From: Candidatus Amesbacteria bacterium RBG_19FT_COMBO_48_16
GTDB taxonomy: Bacteria > Patescibacteriota > Microgenomatia > CAZETR01 > Amesbacteraceae
NCBI GenBank assembly: GCA_001775555.1
Contig: MEXE01000013.1
Coordinates: 20,636-30,282 of the forward strand
Length of the DNA stretch: 9,647 nucleotides
Direction: 5' to 3'
Position numbers and translations under genes: made by a program. Below, piece by piece: positions 1 through 5,627 of this stretch; positions within the stretch are counted from its first letter, which is position 1; every line of letters begins with the position of its first letter. The notes under the pieces were generated by a model. That model saw only the letters and a list, made by a program, of their open reading frames with translations. It searched no databases and was not told where the DNA came from.

Positions 1-1
1 G

Positions 2-358
2 ATGGAAGTGTCTAACCAGTCATTCCGACTAGAAGACCGGGATTTGACGCCCTGGCTGGCAACTTTTACCCGGGCTTTGGCAACTGAGCTGACCCGGATA
101 AAAGAAAAGGTGAGGGAACTATCCATGGACATCAAGGTCAAGCAAAAGATGGGTCGGCAAATAGCACTATCGGAGCGACAGATGAAAATAATGGAGTATT
201 TGAACTCTAACGGAGCAATTACCATGGCAGAAGCACGGAGAGTCCTGCCGATGGTGTCCGAAGACACAATTCTGCGGGAAGTTAGGGACCTGATGAAGAA
301 GCGGGTAGTAGTGAAAAAGGGCTCTACAAAAGCGGCAAAATATGTTATTAAGAAGTAA
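2..358 (+). CDS. Probable Fic-family protein, C-terminal winged-helix part (5' end outside window)
   Basis: Only the last 118 residues are present. The frame is open to the left edge and the ATG at base 2 is probably internal. Residues about 18-37 (LTPWLATFTRALATELTRIK) resemble the helical tail that follows the Fic catalytic domain. Residues about 56-115 form a winged-helix-like module (LSERQMKIMEYL, then SEDTILREVRDLMKKRVV, then KGSTKAAKYVI). This arrangement is known from the C-termini of Fic proteins, which transfer AMP or a related group to a target hydroxyl. The HPFx(D/E)GNGR catalytic motif would lie upstream, so activity cannot be judged. An alternative is an unrelated DNA-binding protein with the same winged helix. 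The stop is 7 nt before the next small gene, so the two may be co-transcribed. Confidence 0.62.
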   Translation: MEVSNQSFRLEDRDLTPWLATFTRALATELTRIKEKVRELSMDIKVKQKMGRQIALSERQMKIMEYLNSNGAITMAEARRVLPMVSEDTILREVRDLMKKRVVVKKGSTKAAKYVIKK

Positions 359-365
359 TTAAAAA

Positions 366-551
366 ATGAGCGGTGGGACCGAGATGTTTTTTGTGATGCT
401 GGCACTGCCGGCACTGTTTGGCTTGACGCTGGTGGGAGAAGGGATATATCAGATGGCGCATTATGATCGGGGGTGGTTTAACGTAGGATTGGGAGGGGTT
501 TTTTTGGTAGTGGTAGCATTTGGGTATTTTTTTCTGAGGGGGGTGGTGTAG
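366..551 (+). CDS. Small membrane protein with two predicted transmembrane helices
   Basis: This 61-residue protein is nearly all hydrophobic. A first helix spans about residues 7-27 (MFFVMLALPALFGLTLVGEG) and a second about 40-59 (VGLGGVFLVVVAFGYFFL). A short polar link containing HYDRGW joins them. No family is recognised. The first ATG (366) is used; a second in-frame ATG at 384 would remove six polar residues and leave the first helix intact. No Shine-Dalgarno motif precedes either. It follows the Fic-like gene after 7 nt, so it may be the last gene of that transcript. The coherent two-helix pattern and a tight fit between neighbours favour a real gene, but it is short and could be spurious. 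Confidence 0.6.
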   Translation: MSGGTEMFFVMLALPALFGLTLVGEGIYQMAHYDRGWFNVGLGGVFLVVVAFGYFFLRGVV

Positions 552-560
552 TAGGGTATA

Positions 561-589
561 GTGACTAGCGGTTGGTGACTGGATATAAT
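561..589 (+). promoter_or_regulatory. Promoter placing the ligase start codon at the transcription start
   Basis: A perfect -10 box TATAAT lies at 584-589. A -35-like GTGACT (4 of 6 matches to TTGACA) lies at 561-566, giving a 17-bp spacer. The ATG at 596 begins 7 nt after the last base of the -10 box, where transcription would be expected to start, so the mRNA would be leaderless. Confidence 0.65.
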
Positions 590-595
590 CGGGGC

Positions 596-2320
596 ATGAC
601 TTTTGGGGAGCTGGGAAAATACTTGGAAAAGCTGGAGGGAGTGAGCAGTAGACTGGAAATGACCAGAATACTGGCGAAACTATTTTCTGAAGTAAGTCCA
701 AATGAAGGCAGGCTGGTGGCGTATCTAGTTCAGGGAAGATTGGGTCCGGCTTATGCTAATCCGAATTTCGGGGTGGCGGATAAGATGATGGTGAGAGCTT
801 TGGGGGAAGGAGCGGGGGAACTTTTCCGAAAGCTTGGGGACCTGGGGCTGGCGGCGGAGAAGCTATCTGGCGAAGCCAGCGCAGCGCGAGCAAATCACAA
901 ATTAAATTCAAATGTTCAAATTCAAAATGTTTATTTAAAGCTGACGGAGATAGCCGAGGTGGGGGGGAAGGGGAGTCAGGAGAAGAAACAGGAGTTGATT
1001 GGGGATTTGTTGCAACAAATGGATCCGGTGTCAGCTAAATATGCGGTGAAAATAATCTTGGGAAAACTGCGGGTCGGATTTTCGGATATGACGGTACTGG
1101 ATAGCCTGTCGTGGATGGTGGCGGGGGATAAGAGTCTGCGGCCGACTGTCGAAGCCATTTACAATGTCCGGGCGGATTTGGGTGAGGTGGTGGAGCTGAT
1201 AAAAAAGCATAAGACGGGGCCGGAAATAAAGAAGCTGCAGGTGACCCCCAGGACGGGGACGCCGGTTTTGATGGCCCGGGCGGAACGGGCGACTGCGGCA
1301 GGGGAGATTTGGAAAAGGAATAAATCATGTGCCGTGGAGTACAAACTGGACGGGATAAGAATTCAGGCACATTGCGTAAAGGGGAAAGTGGTGCTGTTTT
1401 CGCGGGGACTGGAGAATGTGACTGAGATGTATCCGGATGTAGTAAAAGGATTGACAAAACAAATCAGGAAGGAATGCATTATAGAGGGGGAGATGATTGC
1501 GGAAGACGGGGAAGGAAATTTCCTGCCTTTTCAGCAAACAGCGCAGAGGAAACGAAAGTACAGGGTAGAGGAGATGTCAAAAAAAATACCACTGGTATTT
1601 TATTTATTTGATGTGCTGGCGGTTGAAGGAAAGGATGTGATGAGGGAAGGCAATGAAAAACGACGGGTGATACTGGAAGGTTTGGTAAAAACGGGCGGGG
1701 GGAGACAGACAGTGCGGCTGATTTGGAGAAAGACAGCTAAGTCGGCCGAAGAGATAGATAAGTATTTCGAGGAGGCAATTGCCAGGGGGACTGAGGGAAT
1801 AGTGGCCAAGAAACTGGATGGGATTTATCAGGCCGGTTCACGGGACTTTAACTGGATTAAGTATAAAAAAAGTTATGATGCGTCTACACTGGCGGATACC
1901 ACTGATGTATTGGTGATGGGATATGATTCCGGGCAGGGTAAACGGGCGGGGTTCGGTATGGGGGCATTTTTGGGCGGGGTGTATGATAAGAAAACCGGAA
2001 AGTATTATACTGTGGGTAAAATCGGGAGCGGGCCAAGCGATGAGGAATGGGAGAGTCTGGAGAAAGAATTGAGGAAGTACATTGTTGACCGAAAACCGGA
2101 AGAATATTCGGTCAAGAAACAGGCTGAATGTGATTATTGGGTAAGGCCGAAGTTTGTGGTGGAAGTCAAAGCAGATGAATTATCAGCTTCGACAGCGATG
2201 CATTCTTCGGGTTTCGGATTCAGATTCCCGAGATTTGTAAAGCTGAGGGATAAACAGCCTGAGGATGTGACAAGTTTGTCAGAAATCGAGCGGCTGTATA
2301 AAATGCAAAAGAGAAAGTGA
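596..2320 (+). CDS. lig: ATP-dependent DNA ligase, archaeal/LigB type
   Basis: The protein seals nicks in duplex DNA, using ATP to form a ligase-AMP intermediate. It has 574 residues, a normal length for archaeal-type ligases. An N-terminal DNA-binding region covers about 1-210. The adenylation domain has motif I EYKLDGIR at 248-255 with the nucleophilic Lys250, motif III EGE at 297-299, motif IV EGIVAKK at 400-406 and motif V WIKYKK at 420-425. A C-terminal OB-fold carries the family-typical FRFPRFVKLRDK. The frame is open to a TTG at 572, but ATG 596 is preferred: it sits at the expected transcription start of the promoter at 561-589, and the extra eight residues look non-native. An insertion-like segment encoded by 867-932 lies between the conserved GDLGLAAEKL and LTEIAE blocks. 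Most bacteria rely on NAD-dependent LigA; whether this is the sole ligase cannot be seen here. Confidence 0.93.
   Translation: MTFGELGKYLEKLEGVSSRLEMTRILAKLFSEVSPNEGRLVAYLVQGRLGPAYANPNFGVADKMMVRALGEGAGELFRKLGDLGLAAEKLSGEASAARANHKLNSNVQIQNVYLKLTEIAEVGGKGSQEKKQELIGDLLQQMDPVSAKYAVKIILGKLRVGFSDMTVLDSLSWMVAGDKSLRPTVEAIYNVRADLGEVVELIKKHKTGPEIKKLQVTPRTGTPVLMARAERATAAGEIWKRNKSCAVEYKLDGIRIQAHCVKGKVVLFSRGLENVTEMYPDVVKGLTKQIRKECIIEGEMIAEDGEGNFLPFQQTAQRKRKYRVEEMSKKIPLVFYLFDVLAVEGKDVMREGNEKRRVILEGLVKTGGGRQTVRLIWRKTAKSAEEIDKYFEEAIARGTEGIVAKKLDGIYQAGSRDFNWIKYKKSYDASTLADTTDVLVMGYDSGQGKRAGFGMGAFLGGVYDKKTGKYYTVGKIGSGPSDEEWESLEKELRKYIVDRKPEEYSVKKQAECDYWVRPKFVVEVKADELSASTAMHSSGFGFRFPRFVKLRDKQPEDVTSLSEIERLYKMQKRK
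867..932 (+). repeat. Composite insert in the ligase gene: GC palindromes plus AT-rich heptamer tract
   Basis: A hairpin CTGGC-GAA-GCCAG (867-879) overlaps GCGC-A-GCGC (879-887). A low-GC tract follows, with a 14-nt repeat in two copies, AATTCAAATGTTCA (905-918) and AATTCAAAATGTTT (919-932). This is a 7-nt period. The encoded residues (SGEASAARANHKLNSNVQIQ) fall between two conserved ligase blocks and look longer than the usual linker. The reading frame is kept. Confidence 0.5.
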
Positions 2321-2333
2321 TAAGATAAGGGTA

Positions 2334-2361
2334 ACCCTACTTCGCTGAAGCTACGTAGGGT
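2334..2361. repeat. Inverted repeat between ligase and the next gene
   Basis: ACCCTAC (2334-2340) is the reverse complement of GTAGGGT (2355-2361). Inside it CTTC-GCT-GAAG forms a smaller hairpin. No T-run follows, so it is not a standard intrinsic terminator. It could be a REP-like dispersed palindrome or an mRNA 3'-end stabiliser. Confidence 0.5.
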
Positions 2362-2380
2362 AAAGAAGGCGGTGAGAAAG

Positions 2381-2731
2381 ATGGCGGTGAAGACAAGTGA
2401 AAATAAACCGGCGGCTGGGCTGGAACCGAATATGGCTGCAGCGTTGTGTTATGCGCCTTTTGTGGGGTGGGTGGGGGCAATAATACTGTTGGTGCTGTCG
2501 AAGGAGCAGACAGTCAGGTGGCATGCGGTCCAGGCCCTGCTGTTTTCCGTAGCGATAATGGTGGTTATCTCGATAATGCGGGCGACGATCATTTTGCTGA
2601 TACTATCTCCGATGGTGTGGGTAGCGGCTATGATTGTCCAGCTGGTACTGGTGGTGAAAACCTATCAGGGAGAAAAGGTAAAATTGCCGGGTCTGGGCGA
2701 ATGGACCGACAGACTGGTAAAAAAGGCCTGA
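2381..2731 (+). CDS. DUF4870/Tic20-like small membrane protein
   Basis: This 116-residue protein has a polar N-terminus (about 1-16). A conserved-looking NMAAALCYAPFVGWVGAIILLVL helix comes next, then the segment RWHAVQALLFSVAIMVV, two further hydrophobic stretches and a charged tail. The pairing of N-x-AAALCY...GW with an (R/F)xHAVQALL segment is characteristic of DUF4870-like proteins, whose function is unknown. ATG 2381 is preferred over GTG 2372 because AGAAGG at 2364-2369 sits 11 nt upstream, a distant but possible ribosome site; the choice is weak. The stop codon directly abuts the pcm start, indicating co-translation with pcm and arguing that the two are expressed as a unit. Confidence 0.75.
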   Translation: MAVKTSENKPAAGLEPNMAAALCYAPFVGWVGAIILLVLSKEQTVRWHAVQALLFSVAIMVVISIMRATIILLILSPMVWVAAMIVQLVLVVKTYQGEKVKLPGLGEWTDRLVKKA

Positions 2732-3343
2732 ATGACTACGAGAGAAGAAATGCTGGAAACGATCCGGAGGTACGGAGTGGTGGATGAGCGGGTGTTGGCG
2801 GTTTTAGCCGGGGTGGATAGGGCAAAGTTTATAGCGAAGGAATGGAAGGGTGTGGCATATGAGGACAGGCCCATACCAATCGGACACGAGCAGACGATTT
2901 CCCAGCCGTATACGGTGGCGAGGATGATTGAGTTACTAGTTCAAAGTGCAAAGTTTATAGTGCAAAGTTCTAAGGTGCTGGAGATCGGGACGGGAAGCGG
3001 GTGGCAGACGGGAATTTTGGCTAAGTTGTTTGCCCAAGTTTACTCAGTAGAGGTGATACCGGAGTTGGCGGAAAGGGCAGGGGAGATTCTAGGAAAATTA
3101 AAAGTTCAAAATGCAAAGTTAAAAGTTGGGGATGGGAAGGAGGGATGGAGGGATTTTGCCCCGTATGACGGGATTATTTGCGGCGCGAATGCCCAGGAAG
3201 CGCCGCGGGCATGGGTGCAGCAGCTGAGTGAAGGAGGAAGAATCGTGGTGCCGGTACAGGAAGTGATGACGAGGGGGACGAAAGTAAAGGGGGAGATGAA
3301 ATGGGAGAGTTTTGAGAAATACATGTTTGTGCCGCTGGTTTAG
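2732..3343 (+). CDS. pcm: Protein-L-isoaspartate O-methyltransferase
   Basis: A cytosolic repair enzyme that methylates L-isoaspartyl residues of aged proteins using S-adenosylmethionine. All 203 residues are present, close to the usual length. Recognisable blocks are YEDRPIPIGHEQTISQPYTVARM (43-65), the SAM-binding motif I VLEIGTGSGWQTG (82-94), GDGKEGW (133-139), APYDGI (143-148) and GGRIVVPV (168-175). The start abuts the previous stop with no gap. Two heptamer tracts lie inside the gene. The one at 2942-2976 encodes QSAKFIVQSSKV just before motif I and appears to lengthen that loop by about five residues compared with E. coli Pcm, as judged from memory. The one at 3094-3128 encodes the LKVQNAKLKV segment before GDG and replaces sequence without changing length. 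Confidence 0.93.
   Translation: MTTREEMLETIRRYGVVDERVLAVLAGVDRAKFIAKEWKGVAYEDRPIPIGHEQTISQPYTVARMIELLVQSAKFIVQSSKVLEIGTGSGWQTGILAKLFAQVYSVEVIPELAERAGEILGKLKVQNAKLKVGDGKEGWRDFAPYDGIICGANAQEAPRAWVQQLSEGGRIVVPVQEVMTRGTKVKGEMKWESFEKYMFVPLV
2942..2976 (+). repeat. Heptamer tandem tract 1 in pcm
   Basis: Consecutive 7-nt units read CAAAGTG, CAAAGTT, TATAGTG, CAAAGTT, CTAAGGT. GC content is lower than the surrounding coding DNA. It encodes a loop immediately before SAM motif I. Confidence 0.7.
3094..3128 (+). repeat. Heptamer tandem tract 2 in pcm
   Basis: Five 7-nt units read AAAATTA, AAAGTTC, AAAATGC, AAAGTTA, AAAGTTG. The units resemble those of the tract 118 bp upstream (shared core AAAGTT). 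The frame is kept through the tract. Confidence 0.7.
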
Positions 3344-3348
3344 TGGTA

Positions 3349-3354
3349 TATAAT
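3349..3354 (+). promoter_or_regulatory. -10 box for a leaderless transcript of the 3362 gene
   Basis: A perfect TATAAT lies 6 nt after the pcm stop codon. The ATG at 3362 starts 8 nt after its last base, so the leader would be 0-1 nt. The only -35 candidate is weak, TTGTGC at 3327-3332 with a 16-bp spacer. Confidence 0.55.
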
Positions 3355-3361
3355 AGGAAGG

Positions 3362-3598
3362 ATGTCGAGGCCGGTGGATATTATGTGTCGCTATCGGGAG
3401 AAGGAGGGCGTACTTTTAGCGAACGCGGCTCAAACATTGGGTATACCGGTCGTAGAAAGTGAGGGAGTGAACAACTTTTTGGGTCGCGTCAGAAGTTTTA
3501 AAGGGCCGGATGAGACTTCGAAAACAGAGGTTTTAGGCGTTCTGGCTGGAGTATTGTGGAGTCTGGGTCAGCAAGAACTGCGGGAGATGGGATTATAA
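3362..3598 (+). CDS. Unknown 78-residue protein
   Basis: No family is recognised. The sequence is soluble and mixed, with an N-terminal MSRPVDIMCRYREKEG, a central LANAAQTLGIPVVESEGVNN that could form helix-strand, and a helical C-terminus (VLGVLAGVLWSLGQQELREM). There is no signal peptide or membrane segment. The gene has its own TATAAT box and ends inside the -10 box of pth, so the genes are packed tightly although each has its own promoter. AGGAAGG touches the ATG directly, too close for a Shine-Dalgarno site. The dedicated promoter and lack of overlap with other genes favour a true gene. Confidence 0.65.
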   Translation: MSRPVDIMCRYREKEGVLLANAAQTLGIPVVESEGVNNFLGRVRSFKGPDETSKTEVLGVLAGVLWSLGQQELREMGL

Positions 3599-3599
3599 T
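3594..3599 (+). promoter_or_regulatory. -10 box for leaderless pth, overlapping the upstream stop codon
   Basis: A perfect TATAAT overlaps the TAA stop (3596-3598) of the preceding gene. ATG 3606 begins 7 nt after the box, the expected transcription start. No convincing -35 element is seen, so activity is less certain than the position suggests. Confidence 0.5.
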
Positions 3600-3605
3600 T
3601 TGGAC

Positions 3606-4136
3606 ATGAAGGTAGTAATCGGGTTGGGGAATCCGGGGGCGGAGTATGCGGTGAGCCGGCATAATGCAGGGATGATGCTGGTGGAGGTTTTAGGTTCCAG
3701 ATTTCTGGGACTAGGGGAGTACGGGTGGAGAAAATTTTATGGAGTTTATGTATTTAAAACAACAGAGCTGGTTTTGGTTAAAACAGCTAATTATTTTATG
3801 AATGAATCAGGCAATGTGATTCGGGATGTGTTGAGACTGGACGAATTGCAAACCGTGAATTACGAATTATTTGTGGCTCATGATGACCTGGATCTGAAAG
3901 TGGGGGAACATAAGATCCAAATGGGGAAAGGGCCGAAAGTGCATAACGGAGTGAAGGCTATCGAGCGGGCACTGGGGACGAAGGAGTTTTGGAGAATTAG
4001 GATCGGGGTGGATAACCGGCAGACGCCGATTGAAGGAGAGACCTATGTGTTGCAGAAGTTTTTGCCAGAAGAAAGGCAAGTTTTAAGCGGGGTATTAGAC
4101 CAGATTGTTCATTCTTTTGCTTCTCCAAAAGAATGA
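3606..4136 (+). CDS. pth: Peptidyl-tRNA hydrolase
   Basis: Cleaves peptidyl-tRNA released from stalled ribosomes, recycling tRNA. It has 176 residues, slightly shorter than the common 185-195. The hallmark IGLGNPG (5-11) and SRHNAG with the catalytic His19 (E. coli His20) are present. So are FMNESG with Asn66, HDDLDL with Asp93, and HNGVKAIE with Asn114. ATG 3606 rather than TTG 3600 gives the canonical MKVVIGLGNPG start. The glycine-rich turn normally read as GKGGGHNG is here GKGPKVHNG, an unusual variant. A 28-bp heptamer tract (3843-3870) encodes ELQTVNYEL just before the VAHDDLDL strand and seems to add about five residues there. Confidence 0.95.
   Translation: MKVVIGLGNPGAEYAVSRHNAGMMLVEVLGSRFLGLGEYGWRKFYGVYVFKTTELVLVKTANYFMNESGNVIRDVLRLDELQTVNYELFVAHDDLDLKVGEHKIQMGKGPKVHNGVKAIERALGTKEFWRIRIGVDNRQTPIEGETYVLQKFLPEERQVLSGVLDQIVHSFASPKE
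3843..3870 (+). repeat. Heptamer tandem tract in pth
   Basis: 7-nt units read GAATTGC, AAACCGT, GAATTAC, GAATTAT. Three of the four share GAATT. The tract sits in a variable loop before the catalytic Asp93 strand, and the frame is retained. Confidence 0.6.
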
Positions 4137-4137
4137 A

Positions 4138-4276
4138 GCGTTCGCATGGCGAGCAAGAAAAAGAGCCCTCACGGCTCGCTACTTGCACGTCGCAAAATGG
4201 GAATGCTGCGGGGAGGTATGCCGGTCCTCGCCAAGTATGGTATTTTGCTAGTGCTCGTTTTACGCTCCCGCGTTCG
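4138..4276. repeat. Palindrome-rich element flanked by 7-bp direct repeats (MITE-like or structured RNA)
   Basis: This 139-bp stretch between pth and the next gene is bounded by GCGTTCG at 4138-4144 and 4270-4276. Inside, an outer pair CGAGCA (4150-4155) / TGCTCG (4252-4257) encloses two arms. The left arm is GCAAG (4153-4157) / CTTGC (4182-4186), holding GAGCC (4163-4167) / GGCTC (4173-4177). The right arm is GCAAAAT (4192-4198) / ATTTTGC (4242-4248), holding GGGGAGG (4210-4216) / CCTCGCC (4226-4232, one mismatch). The fold is a branched structure, not a simple terminator. It may be a non-autonomous mobile repeat whose direct repeats are a target duplication, or a structured leader. It stays open in the frame of the downstream gene. 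Confidence 0.55.
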
Positions 4277-4280
4277 GATT

Positions 4281-4547
4281 ATGAAGTCCCTAAAACAAAT
4301 AATTGATGGTAAGCAGAAGGGGGAGAAAAACAAATACGTTACCCGGGAGTATCAGGATTTCGGATATCGGCTGGCCATGGAATTGGGTGATCCGGGCCAT
4401 AAATCGCTGTATATTAAGTTGGCAAAAGAGGAAGACAGAGCGGTCCTGGAAGCCTGCCGGAGGTTTGTGATGGACTCAAATGCTGATAACAAAGGTGCGC
4501 TGTTCATGTGGAAATTGAAAGAGATGAAAAAAAGAATAGTCACCTGA
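4281..4547 (+). CDS. Small conserved-looking unknown protein, 88 residues
   Basis: A soluble, mostly helical, charged protein: MKSLKQIIDG, then VTREYQDFGYRLAMELGD, GHKSLYIKLAKEEDRAVLEACRRFV and a C-terminal FMWKLKEMKK. It resembles small CPR proteins of unknown function, but no domain name can be given. ATG 4281 is chosen although the frame is open back to 4146. The upstream 45 residues are encoded entirely by the palindromic element and read like its by-product. No Shine-Dalgarno motif or good -10 box precedes 4281, so expression may come from pth read-through or from within the element. Its 3' end overlaps the convergent minus-strand gene by 8 bp. Confidence 0.7.
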   Translation: MKSLKQIIDGKQKGEKNKYVTREYQDFGYRLAMELGDPGHKSLYIKLAKEEDRAVLEACRRFVMDSNADNKGALFMWKLKEMKKRIVT

Positions 4548-5625
4548 TCAGGTATTGAACCGGGTAATCCGGGTCTATATACCTCGTAGGATCGGGATTA
4601 TCAGCAAAAAGCTGGAGGTTGTCGGCGGCTAGTAGTTGCTGGATGGGTTCTATTTGGGGCTGAATTTGTTTTGCATGAGCTGTAATGATTTCCGGTTGGT
4701 GAGGGATGTTTAACAGGGAAAGGGTGGTAATGAAGTTGCCGATAGCATGGGGACTATTAGGAAGAGCTTTGATTAGTCCGTTAACCATGTCCAGAGTACG
4801 TTTGGCCAAGTGGGCTAAATTTTCTGGTGAAAAGTTGGGAGTTAATTCAGCGACTATGGCCCGTGCGGCTGCTAAACTTGTAGAAGCAATGGTACCTTCC
4901 GGCATGCAAGCGGCGTATTTAGCAAAAATCAGCAGGCGGGTGAGTGTGTCTAACGGAGGTTGAGTGTTAAGAAAGGTATCCGGGTCGGGAATACGGATAG
5001 TACGATATTTCAGATCACTTATTCCACCGGCTGCCCAGACTAATTGAACTCGGGCACGGGGTAACGATTCGCGACCTCGGTGCTCACACCGTTCCGTGTA
5101 AGGCTCACGATCGATGGTCAAAAAGGGCAGATATGAAATAGGTTGGTGGAGAGCCCATTGCTCGCAAGTTTCAAGACCCAGTGTGGAAAGATCACAGATA
5201 CTGACGGAAATTACGGAGGGATGGTGGGGCAGGGTGGTTTGGGCAACCCAACGGTCGGGGTTGGCGACAGAGGTTTGGGGAGAGGGGAAACGATGTAGGA
5301 AGCCAAAGGGATTAAGCGCCAGGTAGGTGTCAGTATTGGTTTGGTAACGAGATCCGATAAGCAGATCAATATCGGATGAAGGTTGAAATTTTTTAAAAGG
5401 GCTTAATCCGGGAAAGGCCAGATGAAAAGCGGGATGGGAGATAATAGCCAGGCCTGAACTGCCAATAAAGGCAAGTTGGTCGAAATAACTAGGATAAGCG
5501 ACGCCGGTAATGCCTTGCTTGAGAAAAATATAGGCTGGCAATAAAGCCCAAACCGGGATATCCGGGTTAACAATGTATCGTTCTGTTTCTGAAACAACTT
5601 CGGTTTCCGTGTAAGTAAGAGCCAT
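4540..5625 (-). CDS. Probable nucleotidyltransferase-fold protein, partner of the ATPase/winged-helix regulator
   Basis: This 361-residue protein has a motif typical of the polymerase-beta-like nucleotidyltransferase fold: FIGSSG (53-58) and, about 27 residues later, SSDIDLLIG (83-91) with the metal-binding pair Asp85 and Asp87. The gap is longer than in most members, where GG/GS and DxD are about 10-15 residues apart. A third acidic residue cannot be assigned. The C-terminal part (about 225-345) is helical (TLTRLLIFAKYAACM, ENLAHLAKRTLDMVNGLIKAL) and lacks the RxxxxxH motif of HEPN toxins. No membrane segment or signal is seen. It starts 2 nt after the upstream gene's stop, so the two are translationally coupled. 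Protein-nucleotide modification, second-messenger synthesis or an inactive sensor role are all possible. Confidence 0.6.
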   Translation of the reverse strand: MALTYTETEVVSETERYIVNPDIPVWALLPAYIFLKQGITGVAYPSYFDQLAFIGSSGLAIISHPAFHLAFPGLSPFKKFQPSSDIDLLIGSRYQTNTDTYLALNPFGFLHRFPSPQTSVANPDRWVAQTTLPHHPSVISVSICDLSTLGLETCEQWALHQPISYLPFLTIDREPYTERCEHRGRESLPRARVQLVWAAGGISDLKYRTIRIPDPDTFLNTQPPLDTLTRLLIFAKYAACMPEGTIASTSLAAARAIVAELTPNFSPENLAHLAKRTLDMVNGLIKALPNSPHAIGNFITTLSLLNIPHQPEIITAHAKQIQPQIEPIQQLLAADNLQLFADNPDPTRYIDPDYPVQYLIR

Positions 5626-5627
5626 AA

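Noticed and set aside
572..595. TTG start for the ligase, eight residues upstream
   Set aside because: It lies inside the promoter, before the predicted transcription start, and ATG 596 gives a normal N-terminus.
1005..1020. A perfect 16-bp palindrome ATTTGTTGCAACAAAT in the ligase gene
   Set aside because: It encodes a conserved-looking LLQQM segment, and one such palindrome in about 10 kb is not far from chance. No second copy is seen.
1035..1457. A 140-codon minus-strand open frame inside the ligase gene
   Set aside because: It lies antisense to intact ligase motifs, and its Pro/Ser-rich sequence is what the G-rich plus strand gives when read backwards. No family is visible.
2446..2787. 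A 113-codon plus-strand frame overlapping the DUF4870-like gene and pcm
   Set aside because: It runs across two recognised genes in another frame and encodes glycine-rich sequence with no domain.
2942..3128. CRISPR-like array
   Set aside because: The units are only 7 nt, lack spacers of constant length and lie in-frame inside pcm.
4146..4280. A 45-residue N-terminal extension of the 4281 gene
   Set aside because: It is encoded wholly by the palindromic element, is basic and low in structure, and the protein after 4281 looks complete by itself.
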